NCBI GenBank assembly: GCA_027488265.1
Contig: JAIYCA010000240.1
Span: forward strand, 1-14,552
Reading direction: 5' to 3'
Length of the DNA: 14,552 bases
DNA from: Planctomycetaceae bacterium
GTDB taxonomy: Bacteria; Planctomycetota; Phycisphaerae; Phycisphaerales; SM1A02
The position numbers and the translations under genes were made by a program. Under the pieces are notes generated by a model, which did no database searches, had not been told where the DNA came from, and saw nothing but the letters and a program-made list of their open reading frames with translations. How positions within the stretch are numbered: the stretch's first letter is position 1; each line of letters opens with the position of its first letter. Of the stretch, positions 7,344 to 13,912 are shown in pieces.

Positions 7344-7362
7344 TCAAATCCCACCGCGGCCT
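7337..7362 (+). repeat. Second copy of the last 26 bases of tRNA-Cys
   Basis: These 26 bases are identical to 7245-7270: T stem, T loop, 3' acceptor strand and discriminator base. The two copies lie 92 bases apart and bracket the terminator element. No 5' half of a tRNA is present here, so this is a fragment and not a second gene. Repeats of a tRNA 3' end are the usual footprint of site-specific integration, but local duplication explains it equally well. Confidence 0.9.
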
Positions 7363-7527
7363 GGGTTGGGTCAGACGGATCCGCCGGGCTTCAAGCCGCA
7401 CGGCATCCCGACTGGCTTTGTCGACTTCATCTCGCCGTATCACTTCGGATACGGCTTCGTCTCGCCTCCTCGCCACTCGGGCGCCGATGCGACTTTCGGG
7501 CCTTCGGCGGACCATCAGACCCAACCC
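7363..7527. repeat. Inverted-repeat-bounded segment between the two repeat copies
   Basis: The outer arms 7363-7386 and 7505-7527 are imperfect inverted repeats: the outer 10 bp (GGGTTGGGTC and GACCCAACCC) are perfect and the inner TCCGCCG/CGGCGGA is perfect, with a mismatched middle. Between them lie about 118 bp without a credible gene. A small perfect hairpin sits inside, CCGTATC (7435-7441) with GATACGG (7448-7454) around ACTTCG. The segment starts exactly where the tRNA fragment ends and stops exactly where repeat copy B begins. Confidence 0.65.
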
Positions 7528-7595
7528 ACTCAGCCCCGCTCAGGCGGGGCTGTTTCGTTTTTGGTTGGGATTTGGCTCGCTTTGCTCGCGTGGGT
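7528..7595 (+). repeat. tRNA-linked repeat element, copy B
   Basis: This 68-bp copy is 253 bases downstream of copy A and keeps the terminator hairpin unchanged. The complement to the T arm is altered here (GGTTGGGATTTG), and no tRNA fragment follows. The 13 bases CTCGCGTTGCTCG from copy A (7324-7336) reappear just after it at 7601-7613. The remaining bases to 7696 hold nothing I can identify. Confidence 0.85.
7532..7562 (+). terminator. Intrinsic terminator (copy B)
   Basis: The same AGCCCCGC-TCAG-GCGGGGCT hairpin as copy A, here followed by GTTTCGTTTTT. It points along the plus strand, but no plus-strand gene lies between it and the first terminator, so it is a spare or backup terminator for the tRNA transcript. 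Confidence 0.75.
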
Positions 7596-7696
7596 GTGGA
7601 CTCGCGTTGCTCGATAAACAGACATCCGGCACCCGCAGCCTTCTCGCACGTCGCTCCCCGCAAAAGAAACATCGCGCGGTGACGCCAGCAGAACAC

Positions 7697-7951
7697 TCAC
7701 CGACGCTTGTTCAACGCCCGCTGCTCGTCGGTCAACATCGCATCGATCTCTTCGGGCTTGACCAGCCGCACGCGGCCCTCGCGGAGCATTTCTTGGAGTT
7801 GCTCCTTTTCAGCCGGCGTATCGACGAATCCCATCGCGCGCCCAGTTGGCTCCGGCGCGGAGGACGGCCACAGGAAGTACCCAAGCCCAAGTGCCACGAT
7901 GGCAAAAGCAATCAGCATGGCGACGCCGGTGCGAACGGTGAGTTCAGCCAT
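7697..7951 (-). CDS. Small single-span membrane protein
   Basis: The protein has 84 residues from the ATG at 7951; a TTG ten codons upstream (7981) is a weaker choice. Residues 8-29 form one hydrophobic span (VRTGVAMLIAFAIVALGLGY), followed by a Pro-rich turn and a charged tail (45-84) with a likely helix (PAEKEQLQEMLREGRVRLVK) ending in basic residues. I recognise no family. The gene lies 71 bases downstream of the Pro-rich lipoprotein gene on the same strand and could be in one transcript with it. The real-gene call rests on the coherent membrane topology and tight position, as no conserved motif is seen. Confidence 0.6.
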   Translation of the reverse strand: MAELTVRTGVAMLIAFAIVALGLGYFLWPSSAPEPTGRAMGFVDTPAEKEQLQEMLREGRVRLVKPEEIDAMLTDEQRALNKRR

Positions 7952-8022
7952 GAAAGGGGTGTCCCTTCTACGGAAGTTCAATCGCGCGACGCGGCCTGAC
8001 GGCTCACCTCGCGTGGCTCACA

Positions 8023-8871
8023 TCAGCGAAACAGCGGCGGCTGCGATGGCGAGGTTGGCTTTGTCGCGGGCGGAGTCGCAGTCGGTGGCTTGGTCGCCGG
8101 GGGCGTCGACGAAGGTGGCGTGGTGGTCGGCTTTCCAGTTGGAAGCGGAGGACGCGGCGGGTTTGCCGGTGTTGCTTCCGTTGGCTTTGTGCCAGGCTTT
8201 TGGCGGAACGACGGCGGCTTTGGCGCCGAAATGGGTCGGCCCGGCTCATTCTTCCCTGGTGTGGAGCGGAACGCGGGCGGCTTGGGTGCCTCGATGGGTC
8301 GACCTGGCTCGTTCTTGCCGGGCGTTGAGCCGAATCCCGGCGGCTTCGGCGCCTTGATCGGATCACTTGGCTGCCGACGGTTCGGTGTGCTTCGCATATC
8401 CGGCGGCTTCGGCGGCGCGAGTTGCTTCTCGCCAGGCGCGCGCTTCATTGGAGTGCCGGTTGGCTTGTTGTCGTTGCCCTTCCAAATCGGCGGGCCTGGG
8501 TCGCGGCCGTCGGGCAGCGCATCGGGTGCCGGTTGCTCAGGATTGATCGGATCGGAAGGATCGCGCTGGCCCGGAGTCGACTCGGGTGCGGGCTCTTCGG
8601 AATTCGGTGATGCGGGCGCGGGCTTCTCGTCTTCGGACGGCTTGGTTGGAGCGCGGTCCGGTGATTGCGCTGGTGCTCGCGTGGGTGCTTGCGTGGGTGC
8701 TTGCGTGGGTGCTGGCGTCGGCTTTGGTTTGGGGGCGACCTTCGGCACGCTTGGTGGAGTCGCTTGCGCGCAGACGGGCGCATCGAAGCCAATGCAGCCT
8801 GCGACGCACATCGCGACAGCGCCGACGAGGCGCAAAGCGCGCGGCGAAGAATTGGTCAGCGGGCTCAACAT
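8023..8871 (-). CDS. Exported Pro-rich repeat protein, possible lipoprotein
   Basis: The protein has 282 residues from the ATG at 8871, chosen because a GGAG motif (8878-8881) lies six bases upstream and an export signal follows at once. The signal (about 12-26) ends in VAGC, which fits a lipobox with Cys26; a signal peptidase I site near VCAQA (33-37) is the alternative. The rest is low-complexity and Pro-rich: APTQ units (53-68), an acidic Pro/Glu stretch (79-100), then a 21-residue repeat of the form APKPPxFRSTPGKNEPGRPI, clear at 174-215 and weaker at 152-173 and 216-230, and a TPPATKP tail. There is no folded domain. It resembles the repeat half of the 803-residue protein in style, but the repeat units differ. 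A stalk or wall-spanning role is an inference. Confidence 0.75.
   Translation of the reverse strand: MLSPLTNSSPRALRLVGAVAMCVAGCIGFDAPVCAQATPPSVPKVAPKPKPTPAPTQAPTQAPTRAPAQSPDRAPTKPSEDEKPAPASPNSEEPAPESTPGQRDPSDPINPEQPAPDALPDGRDPGPPIWKGNDNKPTGTPMKRAPGEKQLAPPKPPDMRSTPNRRQPSDPIKAPKPPGFGSTPGKNEPGRPIEAPKPPAFRSTPGKNEPGRPISAPKPPSFRQKPGTKPTEATPANPPRPPLPTGKPTTTPPSSTPPATKPPTATPPATKPTSPSQPPLFR
8182..8418 (-). repeat. 63-bp coding tandem repeat in the Pro-rich protein
   Basis: Nearly four units of 63 bp encode the 21-residue APKPPxFRSTPGKNEPGRPI motif. The two central copies are almost identical at DNA level (CTCGTTCTTGCCGGGCGTTG versus CTCATTCTTCCCTGGTGTGG on the plus strand shows mostly third-position changes), while the outer copies have decayed. 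Confidence 0.85.
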
Positions 8872-9139
8872 GATGGGCTCCGATCGTTGGTTCCGTCTGG
8901 TCACGAGCGCTGCATCGAACGGCCATCTTGCGACGACCGCAAACCCCTCGATTGAGGGAGTTCTCAAGAATCTACGCGAACTTCGGCTTCTCCTTGCCTC
9001 GACCTGCGGGGAAACACGGAAATCATGGGCGCTTCTCGGGTGGACCGCGGGAGAAACCCCCGCAAATCCCATCAAAACCAGCCAGTCCTTCCAGTCTCCT
9101 CCTCCTCTCAAGCCCCCGAGAGGGCCAGTCGCAGCCCGT
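8872..9139. other. Intergenic region between the Pro-rich protein and the MFS gene
   Basis: These 268 bases separate two minus-strand genes, enough for a terminator and a new promoter. Only weak hairpins are visible: GCGGG (9047-9051) with CCCGC (9059-9063), and CCCTC-GATT-GAGGG near 8945-8958. Neither is followed by a T-run on the minus strand. I see no gene here. Confidence 0.4.
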
Positions 9140-10486
9140 TCAGGTTGCGACCACAGCCGTGCGTCGGACAAGCCAACGGACGGCAATCAGCGCGACGACC
9201 GCGCACAGGACACCAAGCACGGCGAAGATCCGGTTGCTCGGCATCTCGAGTTGCTTGAGGCTGAAAAAGAGCCCGCTGCCAACGGCGCCGAGGACGAACG
9301 AGAGTCCGTTCGCGGTGCCAAGCACGCGGCCGCGCGCGTCGTCGGGGGCGAGCGCCTGCAGCATCGATTGGAGCGGGATGATGTAGAAGCCCGCGACGAG
9401 GCCCGTCGCGCTCAAGAGTAAGAGCGTCGGAAGAAACTCATTCGGCGCGACACCAAGTGCGGTGAAGCCGAGTGCGAGAAGCCCCGCACCGAGCGGCACA
9501 AAAAGCGGCCGCCGCGTCGGCGTATCGAGATACGCCGCCACAACGCAACCGATGCCGATCGAGACCGCGAGGCCCGCCATCAGGAGTGACGTCTCTTGGT
9601 CGGTCACGCGCAGGAATGCCGAGTAGTCGGGGAGGATGCTCAAGACGACCGCGGCAACGAAGTAGAAGAACGTCCACGCGGCCGCGACGGCGAGGAGTGG
9701 TCCTTGCGCCATGAAGCGAAGCGTTGAGAAGTACGTCGAGAACGGGTTGAGATCGACCGGAAGATTTGGATTCTGCGGCTTGAGTTTCGGCAGCGTCAGA
9801 CAGGTGAGAAAGCCAAGCACCACGGCGATCGCCATCGCGATTCCAGGAAGCCACGCGCTCGTTCCTGTCGGCACGCCATCGACGAATCCCGACTTCCACT
9901 CAAACGCCACGACACCCGCGACCAGCAGGCCGCAAATCACCGCGACGTTTGTCGCCATGTTCACGATGCCGTTCGCGCGCGCGAGCTGCGAGGGCGCGAC
10001 GAGCTCCGCAATCATGCCGTATTTCACAGGGCCAAAGAACGCGCTGACGATCGCGAACGCGACAAGCGCCGCGAGCGCGCCCCACGCGGAACCGCGCGCG
10101 AATTCAAACGCGGTGAGCGCTGCGACCGCGAGCGAAATCGTCTTCAGAATGATCGTGATGCGCGACTTCGACGAGCGATCGGCGATGCGGCCGCCGAACG
10201 CGGAGAGCAAGATAAACGGCAACGTAAACGCCACGCCGACGAGGCCGTTTCCGCCCTTTCCAAACACTGTTTCCCATGGCGCGCCGACGGCGACAGCGAA
10301 GGTCAAGACCCCTTTGATGATGTTGTCACTCGCCGCTTCAAAGAACTGCGTGAAGAGGAGCGAAATGAAACCGCGATTCCAAAGCCCACGCGGAGCGAAA
10401 TTCACGTGAGTGCTTGATTCGCCGTCAAAACTGCGGCTTGAAGCGCCACTTGAAGCATTCGTCGTGTTGGTCGCGCGCTCGTTCAT
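9140..10486 (-). CDS. MFS transporter, LplT-like
   Basis: The protein has 448 residues with about 10-12 hydrophobic spans, an inner-membrane carrier of the major facilitator superfamily. The closest family I can see is the lysophospholipid transporter LplT group: FFEAASDNIIKGVL in the first span, GGRIADRSSKSRI in the first cytoplasmic loop, and above all FFGPVKYGMIAELV followed by ARANGIVNMATNVAVICG match that group. In many bacteria such carriers are fused or adjacent to an acyl-ACP synthetase/acyltransferase; no such domain is present here. The first 36 residues are a hydrophilic Ser/Thr/Asn-rich tail. The ATG at 10484-10486 overlaps the TGA of the upstream cyclophilin gene (ATGA), and GAGAG lies a few bases upstream, so translation is probably coupled. 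Transport of lysophospholipid is inferred from family only. Confidence 0.85.
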   Translation of the reverse strand: MNERATNTTNASSGASSRSFDGESSTHVNFAPRGLWNRGFISLLFTQFFEAASDNIIKGVLTFAVAVGAPWETVFGKGGNGLVGVAFTLPFILLSAFGGRIADRSSKSRITIILKTISLAVAALTAFEFARGSAWGALAALVAFAIVSAFFGPVKYGMIAELVAPSQLARANGIVNMATNVAVICGLLVAGVVAFEWKSGFVDGVPTGTSAWLPGIAMAIAVVLGFLTCLTLPKLKPQNPNLPVDLNPFSTYFSTLRFMAQGPLLAVAAAWTFFYFVAAVVLSILPDYSAFLRVTDQETSLLMAGLAVSIGIGCVVAAYLDTPTRRPLFVPLGAGLLALGFTALGVAPNEFLPTLLLLSATGLVAGFYIIPLQSMLQALAPDDARGRVLGTANGLSFVLGAVGSGLFFSLKQLEMPSNRIFAVLGVLCAVVALIAVRWLVRRTAVVAT

Positions 10487-11535
10487 CGATCGCTCTCAAC
10501 AGGCTTTGGTTGTGGTGCAGGAATCTCGACGCGTGCATCGGGGCGGCCCTTTCCAGGAGCCCACGCGGGCGCATCAACGACGAACGCGCGCGTCACCGTT
10601 TCGGGCGACTTCGGTCGGCCTGTGGCTGGATCCGCGAGCTCGCCCGCCGCCGTCTTGAGAATAGCGTCGGTGCCTTCGACGGCGTACCCAAACGCGCAGT
10701 ATTGCCCGTCGAGTCGCGCGGTCGCGGCGCGTCCAAGACAGATGAACCACTGACTTCCAGCGCTGTCGGGCCAGTCGTTGCGCGCCATCGAAATCACGCC
10801 GAAATCATGCGGAAGACGCGAAGGCTCGAGTGCGATGTCGTAGCCAGGCCCGCCGTCACCAGAGCCCGTTGGATCGCCGCCTTGAATGACAAACGGAAGT
10901 CCGTTGCGGTCGGCGGGGACGATGCGATGCACGATCGTGCCGTCGTAAAAACCGCTCGCGGCGAGATCGACGAAATTGCGCGCAGTATTCGGCGCTTCAT
11001 CTGGACACATCGCAAATCGCAGGCGTCCTGCGGTTGTTTCGAAAACGACGTCGCGGTCGCGTTCGAGACGAAATCCGGAAGGAGGCGTGGGGTCGCCCTT
11101 GGTCCATGTTGTCGCGAGTTGCGCCTGACGCTCGTCGGTCGGGTCGATCGGTCGATCGCCCCAACCCATCACGCGCGTGTACTTCGTGGTGCCGTCGGGG
11201 CGTGTGTCTTGCGCGGTGCGAATCGTGGGCCGCGAAATGAGTGGCACGACGAGGAGCGGTGCGCCTTCAGGTGTTCCGCCGACGATTGTTTGCACGCGAA
11301 CTGCGCGGTCGACCGAGCGAATCGCGGGGAAAATGGTCGCGAGATCGATTTCGCCCGAGTTCGCCGTGGCGCGCGCGAGTTCCTTCGCGTCGCGATCAAG
11401 CAACACAAGTTCACACGGTTGTTCGACACCCGAAAGGACCGCGACCAACGCCGCGTCGGGTTTTGCAAACGGCACCTTGGGCGAGAGTTCGGCAGCGGCG
11501 AACGCGGCGGTTGCAACGAGAAGCGGGGCGGTCAT
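10483..11535 (-). CDS. Secreted cyclophilin-type peptidyl-prolyl cis-trans isomerase
   Basis: The protein has 350 residues from the ATG at 11535; the open frame continues upstream to 11640 but would run into gatB. Residues 1-15 are a short, Ala-rich export signal. Residues 20-160 form a family-specific N-terminal domain I do not recognise. Residues 163-322 are a cyclophilin domain: the active-site Arg in VHRI (R204), FVIQGGDPTGSGDGGPGY (215-232), SMAR (249-252), SAGSQWFI (258-265, usually SQFFI) and LDGQYCAFG (275-283). The main catalytic residues are kept, so it should be an active isomerase, acting outside the cytoplasm. It overlaps the MFS gene by four bases. It is divergent from gatB with only 40 bases between start codons, and a CATAAT box lies six bases before its ATG. 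Confidence 0.9.
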   Translation of the reverse strand: MTAPLLVATAAFAAAELSPKVPFAKPDAALVAVLSGVEQPCELVLLDRDAKELARATANSGEIDLATIFPAIRSVDRAVRVQTIVGGTPEGAPLLVVPLISRPTIRTAQDTRPDGTTKYTRVMGWGDRPIDPTDERQAQLATTWTKGDPTPPSGFRLERDRDVVFETTAGRLRFAMCPDEAPNTARNFVDLAASGFYDGTIVHRIVPADRNGLPFVIQGGDPTGSGDGGPGYDIALEPSRLPHDFGVISMARNDWPDSAGSQWFICLGRAATARLDGQYCAFGYAVEGTDAILKTAAGELADPATGRPKSPETVTRAFVVDAPAWAPGKGRPDARVEIPAPQPKPVESDR

Positions 11536-11575
11536 GCGCGCATTATGGCGGGTTTCGCCACTACTATCTCGACCT
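11536..11575. promoter_or_regulatory. Compact divergent promoter between cyclophilin and gatB genes
   Basis: Only 40 bases lie between the two start codons. On the minus strand CATAAT (11542-11547) ends six bases before the cyclophilin ATG. On the plus strand TACTAT (11562-11567) ends eight bases before the gatB ATG. Between the two boxes is the inverted repeat GGCG-GGTTT-CGCC (11547-11559). There is no Shine-Dalgarno motif for either gene and no good -35 box, which would fit leaderless transcripts. Confidence 0.45.
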
Positions 11576-13162
11576 ATGTCCCAATCCACGGCGACCACTG
11601 TCGATCCGAAGACCGCAAAGATCCTCTCTGCCCAACTCAAAATCGGGCTTGAGATTCACATCGAACTCGCGACGCGCACCAAGATGTTCACGCGGGTGCC
11701 GAACGCGGCGCATCCGTCGCACTTCGATGAAGATCCCAACACGCTCATCGATCCTGTGGTGTGTGCGCTACCCGGTGCGCTTCCGGTGATGAACAAAGCC
11801 GCCGTCGAAATGTCGATGATGGTGGGTCTCGCGCTCGGTTGCTCGATTGCGCGATACTCCAAGTGGGATCGCAAGAACTACTACTACCCCGATCTTCCGA
11901 AGGGCTACCAGATTTCGCAGTACGACTTGCCGCTTTGCCACGATGGCAGCGTGGTGATTCCTGTTGCGGCGGGCGGCACGCGCGCGATTGGAATCATCCG
12001 CGCGCACCTCGAAGAAGACACAGGAAAACTCGGCCATGAGTTGCCCGGCGGCCACCACTATGCGGGCTCGCTCGTCGACTTGAATCGTGCAGGCACGCCG
12101 CTTCTTGAAGTGGTCACCGCGCCCGACTTCGACTGCGCTGAAGATGTCGTGACCTTCGCCGAAGAACTGCGCAACATCTGTCGATTCCTCGGCGTGACCG
12201 AAGGCATCATGCAGAAGGGCCACATGCGCTTCGAGCCGAATATCAACATGATTCTCGAGCTTGAAGGCGGCGTCACGGTGAAGACGCCGATTGTCGAAGT
12301 GAAGAATCTCAACAGTTTCCGCGCTGTGAAAGGCGCGATTGAGTTTGAAGCGAAGCGACAGATCGAAGAGTGGCGCGAAACTGGCCGCGAAATGGGCCGT
12401 GGCATGAAGTCGACGCGCGGTTGGGATGACGTCAACCTGCGCACACTTTTGCAGCGCGAGAAAGAAGACGCGCACGATTACCGATATTTCCCTGAGCCAG
12501 ATCTCGTGCCAGTCGAAGTGAGCGACGTGTGGCTTGCCGAAGTGACGACACGCGTTCCTGAACTTCCGCTCGCGCGCCGCGCACGATATGTCGCGTCATA
12601 CGGTTTGAGCGAGATCGATGCGCTCAACATCGTGTCCGAGCGCGATACATGCTTTTACTTCGAGCGCTGCGTTGCGGCGCTTGAGAAATCAGGTGGCGCG
12701 AAGAGTGCGAAAGATGCCGGCTACGCGACTGGCAAGTTGCTTCTCAATACCATCGCGAAGCATGCAAATGAGCGCGGCATCGCACTGCATGAACTCGAAG
12801 CCCTCGGTATGGGTGCGACGCAAGTTGCATCGATTCTTGCGCTGCGTGAAGCCGGCGCGATTGGACCGCAGGCGGTCGATCCACTCATTGGTGGTTTGCT
12901 CGCAGAAAGCGGCGCCTCCGCTGGCGGCGTCGACGTGAAAGCGATCGCTGAGAAACTCGGCCTTGTTGTCGTGCGCGACGAAGGTCAACTCAACGCGTGG
13001 GTCGACGCTGCAATCGCCGCGAACGAGGCCGCTGCCAATGACGTGCGCTCCGGCAAGATGGCCGCGATTGGCCGCATCGTCGGCTCGGTGATGAAACTCT
13101 CGGGCGGCAAGGTCGATGCGAAGAGTGTGAATGAGGCGATTCTCAAAAAGTTGCAAGGATGA
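11576..13162 (+). CDS. gatB: Aspartyl/glutamyl-tRNA amidotransferase subunit B
   Basis: The protein has 528 residues. It is the tRNA-binding and kinase-like subunit of GatCAB, which converts Glu-tRNA(Gln) and/or Asp-tRNA(Asn) to the amidated forms in the cytoplasm. Diagnostic motifs run in order: IGLEIHIEL (23-31), PNTLIDPVV, KNYYYPDLPKGYQISQYDLP, RAHLEEDTGKL, SLVDLNRAGTPLLEVV, FEPNINMI, VEVKNLNSFRAV, TRGWDD and EDAHDYRYFPEPDL. The C-terminal YqeY-like domain ends in GKMAAIGRIVGSVMKLSGGK. It is somewhat longer than the usual 470-490 residues. The four cysteines that bind zinc in the common GatB form are absent: FTRV replaces FCxC and DPVV replaces CPVC. The open frame extends upstream to 11177 over the cyclophilin gene; the ATG at 11576 fits the family start. 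gatA and gatC are not in the window. The stop codon lies in a 14-bp tandem repeat. Confidence 0.96.
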   Translation: MSQSTATTVDPKTAKILSAQLKIGLEIHIELATRTKMFTRVPNAAHPSHFDEDPNTLIDPVVCALPGALPVMNKAAVEMSMMVGLALGCSIARYSKWDRKNYYYPDLPKGYQISQYDLPLCHDGSVVIPVAAGGTRAIGIIRAHLEEDTGKLGHELPGGHHYAGSLVDLNRAGTPLLEVVTAPDFDCAEDVVTFAEELRNICRFLGVTEGIMQKGHMRFEPNINMILELEGGVTVKTPIVEVKNLNSFRAVKGAIEFEAKRQIEEWRETGREMGRGMKSTRGWDDVNLRTLLQREKEDAHDYRYFPEPDLVPVEVSDVWLAEVTTRVPELPLARRARYVASYGLSEIDALNIVSERDTCFYFERCVAALEKSGGAKSAKDAGYATGKLLLNTIAKHANERGIALHELEALGMGATQVASILALREAGAIGPQAVDPLIGGLLAESGASAGGVDVKAIAEKLGLVVVRDEGQLNAWVDAAIAANEAAANDVRSGKMAAIGRIVGSVMKLSGGKVDAKSVNEAILKKLQG

Positions 13163-13191
13163 GGTTGCAAGGATGAGGTTGCAAGGATGAA
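13150..13191 (+). repeat. Three 14-bp tandem repeats across the gatB stop codon
   Basis: The unit GTTGCAAGGATGAG occurs at 13150-13163 and 13164-13177, and with one change at 13178-13191. The first copy supplies the last codons and the TGA of gatB; each later copy carries the same TGA. The other bases to 13288 hold no gene. Confidence 0.9.
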
Positions 13192-13288
13192 GGTGTACGC
13201 GTGAAAACGCGCTGCGGCGCTCGCGGTTGCGCGGTCGCGGCAGACATGTGCATCAGCCGTTTTTCTCACGTTCTCTGAGGTTCATTCG

Positions 13289-13912
13289 ATGGGATCGACC
13301 AATCGACACGCAGTTGGCAGCGCGCACGATCCAGTGATGCATGACGCCGCAACGGGCGCGCATGCGCGTCTTCACGACGACATCGAGCGCGTACTGGTAC
13401 CAGCGGCGGCGATTGCCGAGCGCGTGCGAGCACTCGCGCAGACGCTCGGCGAAGACTACGCACATGCCGACGGTCGTTTGACGGTTGTGCCTGTGATGAC
13501 GGGAAGCCTGCTGTTTGCAGCAGACTTGGTGCGCGCGCTGCCGCAGCGACGCATGCGCATCCAACTCACGACGGTGTCGAGTTACGGCGGCAAAGCAACT
13601 GCGACGCGCGGAAGCGCGATTGTGGGCGCGCTTCCGAAGCATCTCGAAGGTCATCACGTTTTGATCGTCGACGACATTCTCGACTCTGGCGGAACGCTGC
13701 GACTTTTGCGAAGCGAATTCGAATCGCGCGGCGCGGCAAGTGTGCGCGCGTGCGTGTTGCTTCGGAAGAAAATCGAGAGCGCACTCTCGACGCCGTGTGA
13801 ATATGTCGGTTTTGATATCGGCAACGAGTTCGTGGTTGGCTACGGCCTTGATTACGACGACCTCTATCGCAATCTGCCCTATGTCGGCACGCTTCGTCGG
13901 GAGGCGCGGTGA
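13289..13912 (+). CDS. hpt: Hypoxanthine phosphoribosyltransferase
   Basis: The protein has 207 residues. It salvages hypoxanthine (and probably guanine) by joining it to PRPP in the cytoplasm. The PRPP-binding signature is VLIVDDILDSGGT (124-136), with the acidic pair D128-D129 and the catalytic Asp132. Also present are SSYGG (97-101), the flexible-loop start, LLRKK (157-161), where the purine-contacting Lys is expected, and the typical C-terminal stretch FVVGYGLDYDDLYRNLPYVG (181-200). The early PPi loop, usually LKGG, reads MTGS here (70-73). About 25 extra N-terminal residues are not part of the usual fold; a start at the ATG 13337 is a possible shorter form. GAGG lies about nine bases before the ATG at 13289. 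The gene ends in a four-base GTGA overlap with the next gene, suggesting co-translation. Confidence 0.93.
   Translation: MGSTNRHAVGSAHDPVMHDAATGAHARLHDDIERVLVPAAAIAERVRALAQTLGEDYAHADGRLTVVPVMTGSLLFAADLVRALPQRRMRIQLTTVSSYGGKATATRGSAIVGALPKHLEGHHVLIVDDILDSGGTLRLLRSEFESRGAASVRACVLLRKKIESALSTPCEYVGFDIGNEFVVGYGLDYDDLYRNLPYVGTLRREAR

Noticed and set aside
7229..7999. Long plus-strand open frames over the tRNA repeat region (for example with SPAQAGLF)
   Set aside because: They begin inside the tRNA and cross two terminators and repeat units, with no ribosome site and an Arg/Ser-rich composition typical of non-coding GC-rich frames.
9047..9063. Terminator for the MFS gene
   Set aside because: The 5-bp GC stem has no T-run on the minus strand and lies about 80 bases beyond the stop, so it is too weak to call.
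8090..9421. Plus-strand open frame of 443 codons opposite the Pro-rich putative lipoprotein
   Set aside because: It is the same antisense effect: Gly-rich in the repeat part, then running into the opposite strand of the MFS gene.
11177..11575. 133-codon upstream extension of gatB
   Set aside because: It would overlap the cyclophilin gene and lacks similarity to GatB. The family begins close to the ATG at 11576.
10414..11652. Plus-strand open frame of 412 codons opposite the cyclophilin gene
   Set aside because: It is Arg/Cys-rich with no recognisable fold, while the minus strand encodes a clear cyclophilin with intact active-site motifs.
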